From positions 1 to 32,773 of the forward strand of contig JAUIKS010000060.1 in assembly GCA_030430565.1 (NCBI GenBank): a stretch of DNA of 32,773 nt, written 5' to 3'. Source of the stretch: Polyangia bacterium. Lineage in GTDB: Bacteria > Myxococcota_A > Polyangia > Nannocystales > Nannocystaceae. The notes beneath the pieces were generated by a model. That model made no database searches. It saw only the letters and a program-made list of their open reading frames with translations, and was not told the origin of the DNA. The translations under genes and the position numbers were made by a program. Below, one piece after another: positions 18,749 to 26,865 of the stretch. Position 1 is the stretch's first letter, and the number at the start of each line of letters is the position of its first letter.

Positions 18749-20683
18749 ATGGAGTCTTCACGCGCGCGGCGGACAGCGGCGCTTTGCATCTTCGCGGGGC
18801 TAGGGCTGGGGCTGGGCTGGGCGACGCCGGCCGCGGCCGCGCCGACGCTCGACGGCACGGTCGAGCTGCCGGGGGCGCCCTTCGACGGGATCGCGATCTC
18901 GCCGAACGGCGAGCGCCTCTACGTCAGCCTGGTCGCCTCGAAGAACCCGGATCCGCCGGTCAACACCATCGCGGTCGTGGACCTCACCAGCGACGCCGTC
19001 GACGCGGTGATCGACCTGGGCGATCAGGGCGCCAATAACTCCTCGCCGCGTCAGCTCTACCTCTCGCCGGACGGCTCGCTGCTGCTGCACTCGACCTACG
19101 TCGACAACCTGATCGTCGTCGACACCGAGACCGACACGGTGATCGAGACGCTGCCGAACATCGGGCACAGCGCGATGGCCGTGTGGGCGCCCGACTCGAG
19201 TGAGTTCTGGGTCCGCGACCCGACCACCGAGACGGTCAACCGCGTCGACGCCCAGACGCTGACGGTGACGGACAGCTTCCCGGTGCCGACCCCGGGCAGC
19301 GGGACGATGCCGCTGGTGCGCACGCCCGACGGCGCGCGGGCCTACGCGGTGACTTCGAACAACGGCGGCCTCGGCCTCAGCGAGCCGGTCGTGGTCCACA
19401 GCTTCGACACCGACGCGATCGCGGCGCTCGACCTCTACGGCGTCGGCACGGGCGGGCAGGGGATCGCGGTGACGTCGGCCTGGGTCTCGCCGGACGGCGG
19501 CTACCTCTACGGCTCGGCCTCGGTCGCCACGAGCGTCGCCAAGGTCGACCTCCAAGACGACAGCGTCGCCGGGAACGCGGCGGTGCCGCTCTACGGCGAG
19601 GGCACGGACATCAGCCCCGACGGCGCGCTGCTCTACGCCTACACCAACGGCTACAACGCCGGCGAGACGCTGGTCTTCGACGCCGAGACGATGATGCAGG
19701 TCGGGTCGATCGACACGACGGGTCAGGTCTCGCGGTTCTTGACGACCTCGCACCACAGCGCGTTCGCGCCGAGCGGCTGCGTGGTGATCTTGCCGGCCGC
19801 GCTGCAGAACACGATCTTCGCGATCGACCCGGCCGAGAGCGCGATCATCGGGACCTACGACACCCCCGGCGAGACCGCCTACGTCGTCGAGTTCGACCCC
19901 GCGAGCGCGCGCGCCTACGTGACCTCGCGGGCGACCGGCGGCGCCGTGTCGGGGACGTTGACGATCCTCGCGCTCGACCCCGAGTGCGTGCAGGCGCCGG
20001 ATGGCTCGCCGTGTGTGGAGGATGACGAGTGCGCCTCGGAGAGCTGCGTCGACGGCGTGTGCTGCGACACGCCCTGCGGCGGCGACAACCCGGATGATTG
20101 TCAAGCCTGCAGCGTGGAGGCCGGCGCCGAGGAGGACGGCGTGTGCGGCCTGCTGGTCGACGTCGTGTGTCGACCGGGCGATCCGGACAGCTGCGACGCC
20201 GAGGAGCTGTGCGACGGGGAGTCGCCCGAGTGCCCGCCGGATGAGTCGCTGCCCGAGTTCTCGCCCTGTCCCGGGGGTCAGTGTATCGACGGCTTCTGCA
20301 TACCGGGCGAGGAGACGACGGGCGCCGGCGGGACGACCGACGGCGTAGCGACGGACTCCGGGGACAGCTCGACGAGCACGAGCGCGGGGCCCGGCGAGAC
20401 GACGGGCGCCACCGACGGGAGCGCGGGCAGCGACAGCGGCACGGGCTCCAGCGACAGCGCGGCCTCGGCCTCGGCGAGCGACACCAGCACGGCGGGCGCG
20501 AGCACCGGCGACGACGGCTCCGCGACCGAGACGGAGAGCACCTCGGGCACCGACAGCGACTCGGGCGGCACGGCCGAGGACGGCTGCGGCTGTCGCGGCG
20601 ACGCGAGCGGGAGGCGTGGCCCGGCCGCGCTCGCGTTGATGGCCCTCGCCCTCTCGTTCACGCGTCGCCGTCGTCGCGCGTGA
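18749..20683 (+). CDS. MYXO-CTERM surface protein with YVTN-type propeller
   Basis: A 644-residue exported protein. It has a signal peptide (about 1-28, ending in ATPAAAAP), then repeated motifs of about 40-45 residues such as AISPNGERLYVS and IAVVDLTSD that make a YVTN-family beta-propeller (about 30-415). A Cys-rich module follows (about 415-510: CVEDDECASESCVDGVCCDTPC and similar), of a kind common in myxobacterial surface proteins, then a Ser/Thr/Gly/Asp-rich spacer and a MYXO-CTERM tail: DGCGCR, hydrophobic helix, Arg cluster. It is expected to be exported, processed by a myxosortase and displayed on the cell surface, perhaps for adhesion or ligand binding. The ATG at 18749 follows a GGGGGTGG ribosome-site-like run; upstream TTG and GTG codons are alternatives. 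It ends 4 bp before the convergent monooxygenase gene. Confidence 0.9.
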   Translation: MESSRARRTAALCIFAGLGLGLGWATPAAAAPTLDGTVELPGAPFDGIAISPNGERLYVSLVASKNPDPPVNTIAVVDLTSDAVDAVIDLGDQGANNSSPRQLYLSPDGSLLLHSTYVDNLIVVDTETDTVIETLPNIGHSAMAVWAPDSSEFWVRDPTTETVNRVDAQTLTVTDSFPVPTPGSGTMPLVRTPDGARAYAVTSNNGGLGLSEPVVVHSFDTDAIAALDLYGVGTGGQGIAVTSAWVSPDGGYLYGSASVATSVAKVDLQDDSVAGNAAVPLYGEGTDISPDGALLYAYTNGYNAGETLVFDAETMMQVGSIDTTGQVSRFLTTSHHSAFAPSGCVVILPAALQNTIFAIDPAESAIIGTYDTPGETAYVVEFDPASARAYVTSRATGGAVSGTLTILALDPECVQAPDGSPCVEDDECASESCVDGVCCDTPCGGDNPDDCQACSVEAGAEEDGVCGLLVDVVCRPGDPDSCDAEELCDGESPECPPDESLPEFSPCPGGQCIDGFCIPGEETTGAGGTTDGVATDSGDSSTSTSAGPGETTGATDGSAGSDSGTGSSDSAASASASDTSTAGASTGDDGSATETESTSGTDSDSGGTAEDGCGCRGDASGRRGPAALALMALALSFTRRRRRA

Positions 20684-20687
20684 GGCC

Positions 20688-21698
20688 TCAGCTCGCGGTC
20701 GCGCTCGCGCGCGGCGTCAGCCCGAACTCCTCCGCGAGCAGCTCGTAGGAGCGCAGCCTGACCGTTGGGTCATGGCTCAAGGTCATCACCATCACCTCGT
20801 CGGCCGCGGCCTCGGCGGCCGCGCGCTCGATCGCCGCGCGCACGCGCGCCCGGTCGCCGACGATCAGAAGCTGTCCCATGGGACCGATGTTCGCCGGGCT
20901 CGGGATCCAGCCCGCGCGCGTGACCTCCTCCGGGCTCAGGACGACGACGCTCTGCCCCCGCTGCAGCAGCGAGAGCGAGTAGAGCACGGGCATGGCGAGG
21001 CGCTTCGCCTCGTCGTCGCTCTCGGCGCACAGCGCGTGCACCGCGAGGATGACGCGCGGCTCTGAGAACTGCGGCGACGGCCGGAACGCGCGGCGGTAGG
21101 TGTGGGTCGCCAGCGCCGGCGGGACCGGGCTGAAGTGCCCCGCGAACGCGTAGCCCGAGCCCATCGCGCCGGCGAGCTCGGCGCTCCCACCGCTCGAGCC
21201 CAGCATCCAGATCGGCGGCAGCGCGACGCCGGTCGGGTTGATGAGGATCTGCGCGTAGGGGTGACCCGCCGGGAACTGCCCGCGCTCGAAGCCCAGCAGC
21301 TCGCGCATCAGGCCGGGGAAGCGATCGCCCGAGGCGGCGCGCAGCGCCTTCGCGGTGAGCGGATCGGTCCCCGAGGCCCGGCCGATCCCGAGGTCGACGC
21401 GACCCGGGAACAGCGCGGCGAGCGTGCGGTACTGCTCGACGACGCGCAGCGGCACGTGGTTCGGCAGCATCACCCCGCCGGCGCCGAGGCGGATGCGCTG
21501 GGTCATCGCGCCGACGTGGGCGATCAAGAGCTCGGGCGAGGTGCTGGCGATGCTCGCCATGCCGTGGTGCTCGGCGTACCAGAGCCGCGTGTAGCCCAGG
21601 TGATCGGCCAGCGCGGCGAGCTCGGACGCGCTGCGGAGCGCGAGGCTCGCGGAGCGCTGCGAGGTGACAGGGAGGACATCGAGGATCGAGAGCTTCAT
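20688..21698 (-). CDS. LLM-class flavin-dependent oxidoreductase (luciferase-like)
   Basis: A 336-residue member of the bacterial luciferase-like monooxygenase family, single-domain type close to YhbW/MsnO8. These TIM-barrel enzymes use reduced FMN, and some F420, to oxidise small substrates. Visible signature parts are LSILDVLPV at the start, RLWYAEHHGM, SPELLIAHVGAMTQRIRLGAGGVM split over the third strand, PGRVDLGIGRASGTD, and PPIWMLGSSGGSAELAG in the phosphate-binding region. All are in the usual order and the length is normal. The substrate cannot be predicted. The frame is open far upstream, but homology begins at the ATG at 21698. The gene is single, with stops almost touching those of the MYXO-CTERM gene; no terminator is visible between them. 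Confidence 0.9.
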   Translation of the reverse strand: MKLSILDVLPVTSQRSASLALRSASELAALADHLGYTRLWYAEHHGMASIASTSPELLIAHVGAMTQRIRLGAGGVMLPNHVPLRVVEQYRTLAALFPGRVDLGIGRASGTDPLTAKALRAASGDRFPGLMRELLGFERGQFPAGHPYAQILINPTGVALPPIWMLGSSGGSAELAGAMGSGYAFAGHFSPVPPALATHTYRRAFRPSPQFSEPRVILAVHALCAESDDEAKRLAMPVLYSLSLLQRGQSVVVLSPEEVTRAGWIPSPANIGPMGQLLIVGDRARVRAAIERAAAEAAADEVMVMTLSHDPTVRLRSYELLAEEFGLTPRASATAS

Positions 21699-22197
21699 CG
21701 CGTCGCGTGTGCGGAGCGCCCGGCGTGGGCAGGGCTGGGGCCCGTCTACACGAGCGCGCGCCTCGACTTCAAGCACGAGGTGCGCGCGACTCCTGATTCT
21801 CGAGACAGCACCGGCGTCGACGGATCTCCGTCGCGCCCGCTCGGTGTGAGCCTTCTCGGGGGCTATCGACGAGCCGCGCGGCCTCGTGCTCGTGTGTTCA
21901 GCGGCCAGGTCCGATCGGGCACGCGTCGTGCAACTGCACCCACGTGACCGGGGGCGTCTCATCGCGCGAGAACGCTGTGTTTCGGGCCTCTACGTGGGCC
22001 TCGGCGTGGGTCCGCCGCTCGTCAGACGCTCGATCAAGCTCTGGCGCCCGTCGGCAATATCTTCGCTGCGCCCTCGCCGAGCTTCGCCGAGGCCGTCTCT
22101 ACATCCGCAGGGCGTATCTGCGCGTGATCCTCGTGTCGTGGGCTCGTCGCGCGCGAGGGCGCTTCGTTTCACCCCGAGTTCTCTGTATGGTTCGGCC
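21699..22197. other. Divergent intergenic region
   Basis: Five hundred bases between the monooxygenase gene (minus) and the lipoprotein gene (plus). Long frames cross it on both strands, but they are extensions of those genes without starts or protein-like composition. It must hold both promoters; I see no clear -35/-10, sigma-54 site or dyad. Confidence 0.5.
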
Positions 22198-23964
22198 ATG
22201 CAGAAGTGGATCCGTCCTCTCCCCCTCGCCCTCGCGCTCGGAGCCTTCGCAATGGCTCCAGCGGCTTGCGACAGCGGCGAGAAAGAGACCGAAGAGAAGG
22301 CGCCCGAGCCCGAGAAGAAGCCCGAGCCCGAGAAGGAGCCCGAGGCCAAGGTCAAGCTCACCGCAGCCGAGGCCGAGATCGCGGCGCTCAAGGCCGAGGC
22401 TGAGGCCGCGAAGGAGGCCCTCGAGGCCGCGAACGCGGCGAACAAGGATCTCAAGGCCGAGCTCGACAAGCCGCCCGAGCCCGAGGATGAGGTCGGCGAG
22501 GAGAAGGAGCTCGAGAAGGGTGAAGAGGGCCCGCTCGGCCTCGCCAAGTTCTCCTTCTCCGACGAGAAGGGCAAGTACGGGCACCTCGAGGGTCGCCACC
22601 AGATCAAGGGCAAGGTCGAGGTCACGCGCAACGAGGACAAGAAGGGCGGGCTCTACGCCAAGGCCTCGTGTCTCGTCGGCGACGACGTGCTCGTCGACGT
22701 CGTGACGATCAGCAACGAGCACGGCGACCTCGGCAAGATGGCGGTCAAGGAGGCGAAGGAGCTGTCGGCGACCTTCTTCCTGCGCGACGGCCTCGCCGAG
22801 AAGCCCAAGCGCTGCCAGTTCACCTACGACTTCGGCGCCAGCGCGTTCTCGGTCAAGCTGACCGAGACCTGCTGGGACGGCAAGAAGGCGAAGGACGGCG
22901 CCTGCAAGGACGCGCTCGAGCCCCACACCGACGGCGACGGCGACATCGTGCCCTTCGGCTTCGCGGTCGAGGTCAAAGAGGCGCTCCTCAAGATGGGCGA
23001 CGAGGACACCCGCCGCTCGCTGTACGTGCGCTACTCGGGCCGCTTCAACAAGCCCTTCGACCACGCGCCGCACCTGTACCTCAAGACAGCCTGCAAGGCC
23101 GGCGAGAAGACCTACGTCGAGATCAACCCCGACTACCCGCACGTCAAGCCCTTCAAGCTCGACCACGGCGAGGTCATCGCCTTCGGCCACGCGCAGTTCA
23201 TGCTCAACGCGCTGCCCGTCGAGCCCGAGATGTGTGACCTCTCGGTCATCCACGTCGAGAAGTTCGGCGAGTCCGAGAAGGTGCTCGCCTCCTCCTGCTT
23301 CAAGGAGGGCGAGGTCGCCGACGGCGCCTGCGTCGCCGACAAGCCGCCGCGCCCCGAGGTCGAGCCGGTCACGGCCGAGTCGATCGGCTTCAGCGACGCC
23401 AAGTTCGAGTGGAAGGATTCCTACAAGGACAAGACCAAGTCGATGCTCGTGGTCAACATGACCGCGACCGTCAACAAGCCGGTCGACCGCCTCAACCGCG
23501 TTCACGCCAAGGCGACCTGCGACGGCACCAGCGATAAGGATCACCTGATCGGCCCCGACCTCGGACAGCTCGATCCGGGCGAGTCCGTGCTGCTCACCCA
23601 GACCGCCTTCGCGATGGAGCCGATCGCCAAGGCCAAGCAGTGCGAGATCAAGCTCTCGGCGAGCACGAGCTTCGACGGCAAGGACGCGGTCGAGCTCGAC
23701 AGCATCTGCATCAAGGGCGAGGAGATCAAGCTCGGCGGCTGCAAGAAGAAGGCGGCGGCCAAGAAGAAGGCGCCCGCGAAGAAGGACGACGCGAAGGCCG
23801 ACGAGGCGAAGAAGGCTGACGAGGCCAAGACCGACGAGGCCAAGAAGGCTGACGAGGCCAAGACCGACGAGGCCAAGAAGTCCGATCAAGAGAAGAAGGA
23901 AGAAGAGGAGAAGAAGGCCACGTCGAAGGAGGCGACCCTCGCTCCGATCGGCGGCGCCGGCTAG
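22198..23964 (+). CDS. Lipoprotein with three repeated Cys-containing domains
   Basis: A 588-residue exported protein. The N-terminal hydrophobic segment ends in a lipobox-like APAAC with Cys24, followed by a Glu/Lys/Pro-rich spacer and an Ala/Glu/Lys coiled coil (about 55-90). Three domains of about 120-130 residues follow (roughly 115-245, 250-385 and 395-515). Each has the same plan: a strand-rich start, an A-K-A-S/T-C or K-T-A-C motif, a D-L-G or L-D-H-G turn, a C-x-(I/L/F)-x strand, and a closing Cys pair such as CFKEGEVADGAC or CWDGKKAKDGAC. The tail is a Lys-rich string of KADEAK/KTDEAK repeats. The family is not recognised; it is probably a periplasmic or outer-surface beta-sandwich repeat protein whose basic tail could bind peptidoglycan, polysaccharide or nucleic acid (inference). 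It stands alone and ends at a strong terminator. Confidence 0.8.
   Translation: MQKWIRPLPLALALGAFAMAPAACDSGEKETEEKAPEPEKKPEPEKEPEAKVKLTAAEAEIAALKAEAEAAKEALEAANAANKDLKAELDKPPEPEDEVGEEKELEKGEEGPLGLAKFSFSDEKGKYGHLEGRHQIKGKVEVTRNEDKKGGLYAKASCLVGDDVLVDVVTISNEHGDLGKMAVKEAKELSATFFLRDGLAEKPKRCQFTYDFGASAFSVKLTETCWDGKKAKDGACKDALEPHTDGDGDIVPFGFAVEVKEALLKMGDEDTRRSLYVRYSGRFNKPFDHAPHLYLKTACKAGEKTYVEINPDYPHVKPFKLDHGEVIAFGHAQFMLNALPVEPEMCDLSVIHVEKFGESEKVLASSCFKEGEVADGACVADKPPRPEVEPVTAESIGFSDAKFEWKDSYKDKTKSMLVVNMTATVNKPVDRLNRVHAKATCDGTSDKDHLIGPDLGQLDPGESVLLTQTAFAMEPIAKAKQCEIKLSASTSFDGKDAVELDSICIKGEEIKLGGCKKKAAAKKKAPAKKDDAKADEAKKADEAKTDEAKKADEAKTDEAKKSDQEKKEEEEKKATSKEATLAPIGGAG
23790..23880 (+). repeat. KADEAK/KTDEAK coding repeats
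   Basis: Imperfect tandem repeats of about 18 bases, alternating AAGGCTGACGAGGCC and AAGACCGACGAGGCC, encode the basic tail of the lipoprotein. They are frame-preserving. Confidence 0.7.
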
Positions 23965-23986
23965 ACGCTCTTCACAACTCGCGGAC

Positions 23987-24024
23987 GCGGCGAGCGCTTT
24001 CGAAGCGCTCGCCGCTCGCGTTTT
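23987..24024. terminator. Strong bidirectional terminator
   Basis: A perfect 13-bp stem (GCGGCGAGCGCTT / AAGCGCTCGCCGC) with a 3-nt loop is followed at 24021 by TTTT on the plus strand. It lies between the lipoprotein stop at 23964 and the stop of the convergent minus-strand gene at 24065, so it can serve both. Confidence 0.75.
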
Positions 24025-24064
24025 AATCGCTATTGAGTCGCGGTCTTCTACGCGGGGTCGCGCG

Positions 24065-25048
24065 TCACGGCGAGTCGAGGAATTCGTCGTAGCGCGCGAG
24101 CTTCTCCACCACCGACTCGACCTGCCCGCGAAACGGCACCGCCAGCGCCCGCAGCAGCACGCTCTCCGGCAGGCGCTCGTAGTCATCGATGTCGGGGAGC
24201 CGAGCCAGCAGCGCCTGCGGCGGCGCGTCTGGGGCGACGCCGTGCAGGCGCTCGCCCCAGTACCAGCGGACCATCGCCAGCTCGCGCTGAATCCCGCGCG
24301 CGCCCGTGGGGAGCTGCAGGCGCGACGCGCCGCGCTGCGCCTCGGCCTCGCGCGCGAGCTCGCGCTCGGCCAGCTCGTAGGAGCAGACGATCTCGCGGGC
24401 GACCAGGCTGACCAGCTGCGCCCGCGTCGGCCTGTGCTCGCGCAGCGCGGTCGGCGGGTACCCGCGATCCTGGGCCCAGCGCAGCGACTCATCGGCGATC
24501 GAGAAGCCGACGACGCCGTCGAGCAGACCGCCGCGCTCGCGCAGCTGCGCGCCGAGCTCGAGGGCCGCGAGCGCGGCGGGGTCATCGGCAGCTCGCGACA
24601 CGTGCAAGGCGACCCGCGCGAGCCACATCAGCTGAATCGCTGACAGCGGCCGCGGCTCGAGCGGCGGGCAGCGCTCGGCGCCTAGACCACCGCCGCGCTG
24701 GCGCCAGCGCGTGAGCTGGTCGACCGCGGCGGACATCTCCGTCGGCAGCGTCGCGCGGTCGACCGGATCGGTGTACGCGAGCCCGCCCTCCGTGATCGGG
24801 AGCTCGCCCAGCGCCGAGAGCTCGAGCGAACCGATCACGTCCAGGAGCTCGCGCGGACCCCCAGATCGATCGCTCGCGCGCGCGAGCTGATCGAGCGCAG
24901 CCCAGCGTCGCTCGATGACCTCCGGCTCCTCCGGCGGCGGCTTAATCCACGGGTAGATCTCCAGCGCCGCCCAGACGCCGGCGAGCGTGAGCGTAGTGAG
25001 GCCAACGATCAGCGTGATCCGTGCGCCGCGACCCATCACGTCGAGCAT
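24065..25048 (-). CDS. Membrane-anchored hypothetical protein
   Basis: A 327-residue protein I do not recognise. One N-terminal transmembrane helix (about 10-30, ITLIVGLTTLTLAGVWAALEIY) is followed by a mostly helical domain of about 290 residues outside the membrane, so it is a type II or signal-anchored protein. One Cys pair (near 126 and 222) might form a disulphide. An alternative ATG at 25036 would remove four residues. It reads divergently from the glutathione S-transferase-like gene with only 55 bp between starts, so the two may share a promoter region. Confidence 0.72.
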   Translation of the reverse strand: MLDVMGRGARITLIVGLTTLTLAGVWAALEIYPWIKPPPEEPEVIERRWAALDQLARASDRSGGPRELLDVIGSLELSALGELPITEGGLAYTDPVDRATLPTEMSAAVDQLTRWRQRGGGLGAERCPPLEPRPLSAIQLMWLARVALHVSRAADDPAALAALELGAQLRERGGLLDGVVGFSIADESLRWAQDRGYPPTALREHRPTRAQLVSLVAREIVCSYELAERELAREAEAQRGASRLQLPTGARGIQRELAMVRWYWGERLHGVAPDAPPQALLARLPDIDDYERLPESVLLRALAVPFRGQVESVVEKLARYDEFLDSP

Positions 25049-25103
25049 CGGCCCGGGGCCGCGCGCTGTCTAGTGCAGGCCCGCGTCAGTGGTAGAACAG
25101 CGC

Positions 25104-26210
25104 ATGCCCGCTCGTTATCGCCACTACGGCTGGTCGGTCTCCCCCTACTCGGCCAAGACGCGCGCGTACATGACCTACAAGGGCGTCGCCTTCGACGACA
25201 TCGAGCCCAGCGGCGCGCGGCTGTTCGGCCCGATCCGGCGGGCGGTCGGCCGGTCGGTGATGCCGACCGTGTTGACCCCCGAGGGCGCGTGGCTGCAGGA
25301 CTCCAGCGACATCATCGACACCCTCGAGCGTCGGCACCCGGCGCCCTCCGTGATCCCGCCGGGTCCGCGCCAGCGGATCGCGAGCCTGCTGCTCGAGCTC
25401 CACGCCGACGAGTGGCTGCCGCTCGTCGCCATGCACACGCGCTGGAATCGACCCGAGAACGCGCGCTTCGCCGTCGATGAATTCGCCCGCAGCGGCTTCC
25501 CGCGGCTCCCGCGGGCGCTCGGCCGCCGGCTGATCCGCCCGATCGCCGCCAAGATGCGGGGCTACCTGCCGCCGCTCGGCGTCACCCCCGAGACCGCCCC
25601 GGGGATCGAGCGGCACCTCGCGCGGCTGCTCGACGCGCTCGAGCGGCAGCTCGCGGCGCAGCCCTACGTGCTCGGCGGGCGGCCCTGCATCGGCGACTTC
25701 GCGCTGTTCGGGCCGCTGTGGGCCCACGTCTATCGGGACCCTGACTCGACATACATGTTCGATGATTCACCCTCGGTGCGCGCGTGGATGCAGCGCCTGC
25801 GCGCGCCGGCCTCGGCGCCCGCGGACGCGGCGTTCTTGCCCGACGACCAGGTCCCCGAGGCCCTCGATCCATTGTTTCGCCAGCTCTTCGCCGAGCAGTT
25901 CGCCTACGTCCTCCAGCTCGCCGACGCGATCGATCGTTACTGCGACGAGCACCCCGACGCGACCCGCGTCCCGCGGAGCCTCGGCGACCACCCCTTCTCG
26001 ATCGGCGGCGCGCAGGGGACCCGCAAGCTGATCACGTTTACGTGGTGGATGGCCCAGCGACCGCTCGATGTCTATCGCTCGCTCGACGCCAGCGCCCGGG
26101 CCCCGGTCGACGCCTGGCTCGATCGCGTCGGCGGGCGTGAGGCCATGCAGCGCCCGGTCCGAAATCGCTTCGTCCGCGAGGACTTCAAGATGAAGCTCGC
26201 GCGCGTCTGA
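25104..26210 (+). CDS. Glutathione S-transferase-like protein
   Basis: A 368-residue protein. The N-terminal thioredoxin-like domain (about 1-80) begins YGWSVSPYSAKTRAYMTYKG, with a Ser in the SPYS segment where many bacterial GSTs place the residue that activates glutathione. VMPTVLTPEG carries the cis-Pro and QDSSDIID is the glutathione-contact motif of the family. An all-helical C-terminal domain with GGRPCIGDFALFGPLWAHVY follows. The chain then continues for about 140 residues beyond a normal GST (about 220 residues) with a helical extension of unknown role, including a WWMAQRP motif. It is likely cytosolic, and may act in detoxification or small-molecule conjugation; the substrate is unknown. 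The ATG at 25104 was chosen over a GTG at 25089 because homology starts right after it. Confidence 0.83.
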   Translation: MPARYRHYGWSVSPYSAKTRAYMTYKGVAFDDIEPSGARLFGPIRRAVGRSVMPTVLTPEGAWLQDSSDIIDTLERRHPAPSVIPPGPRQRIASLLLELHADEWLPLVAMHTRWNRPENARFAVDEFARSGFPRLPRALGRRLIRPIAAKMRGYLPPLGVTPETAPGIERHLARLLDALERQLAAQPYVLGGRPCIGDFALFGPLWAHVYRDPDSTYMFDDSPSVRAWMQRLRAPASAPADAAFLPDDQVPEALDPLFRQLFAEQFAYVLQLADAIDRYCDEHPDATRVPRSLGDHPFSIGGAQGTRKLITFTWWMAQRPLDVYRSLDASARAPVDAWLDRVGGREAMQRPVRNRFVREDFKMKLARV

Positions 26211-26219
26211 GCCGGCCGC

Positions 26220-26864
26220 TCAGAACCGGCCGCCGACGCGCAGCGCGACGCCGCGCGGACCCAGCGAGAGCGTGGGGGACAGCCGCGCGCGCCGGTTAAA
26301 GCGCGACAGCCTGCGCTCGTGGAGCGCGAGCATCACCCCGTCGAACAGCAGCAGGAAGCCGCCCTGCAGCACCACCGACTGCCCGTAGCCGACCGCGCGC
26401 GGGACCTCGTGCTGGGCGCCCAGCGACCAGCTGAGCCCGCCGCCCATGATGTAGACGAGGTCGAGCGCGGCGTTGATCAGGTACACGCGCTGCTGCTTGC
26501 GCGAGGCCTCGCGGGCCGCCTTCGCGTCCCGCTCGCGCGGGTCCTCGCGCACCGCGGAGACCAGGCCGACGATCCCGAGCGGCAGGTTGACCAGGTTCCA
26601 CAGCGCGTTCATCTGGTGGAAGTACCTGCGCTCGTCCTCGCTCGTGAAGAAGCCGACCGCGCCGCCGCTGAGGTTGGCGACCGCCCAGGTCGTCAGCGTC
26701 AGCATCCCGCCCAGCTGCAGGCGTCGGCGATCCTCGTTGAAGCGCAGCGTCTCGCCGGTCGCGGCGGGCGCGGCCTGGGGAGCTGCAGGGCCCTCAGCGC
26801 GCTCGGCGGGGGCGCTGAGCGAGAGCAGCGCGCTCAAGAGCGCGGGGGCTGCCTCGAGCGCCAC
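26220..26864 (-). CDS. Small multi-pass membrane protein
   Basis: A 214-residue protein with an N-terminal signal-like hydrophobic segment and about four membrane helices (near 52-72, 86-105, 127-150 and 158-180). The YFHQMNALWNLVNLPLGIVGL stretch, with His, Asn and Trp in a helix, resembles a family of uncharacterised membrane proteins (possibly DUF6992), but I am not certain. The start is a GTG placed one base after the stop of the upstream lipoprotein gene (TGA-C-GTG), so it is translationally coupled to it. The basic C-terminus ends in GGRF. The function is unknown; it is probably a partner of the lipoprotein. Confidence 0.75.
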   Translation of the reverse strand: MALEAAPALLSALLSLSAPAERAEGPAAPQAAPAATGETLRFNEDRRRLQLGGMLTLTTWAVANLSGGAVGFFTSEDERRYFHQMNALWNLVNLPLGIVGLVSAVREDPRERDAKAAREASRKQQRVYLINAALDLVYIMGGGLSWSLGAQHEVPRAVGYGQSVVLQGGFLLLFDGVMLALHERRLSRFNRRARLSPTLSLGPRGVALRVGGRF

Positions 26865-26865
26865 G

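Noticed and set aside
22099..24585. Long minus-strand frame of 828 residues
   Set aside because: Antisense to the lipoprotein gene; the Leu/Gly/Ala/Val pattern mirrors the Glu/Lys-rich codons of the real gene.
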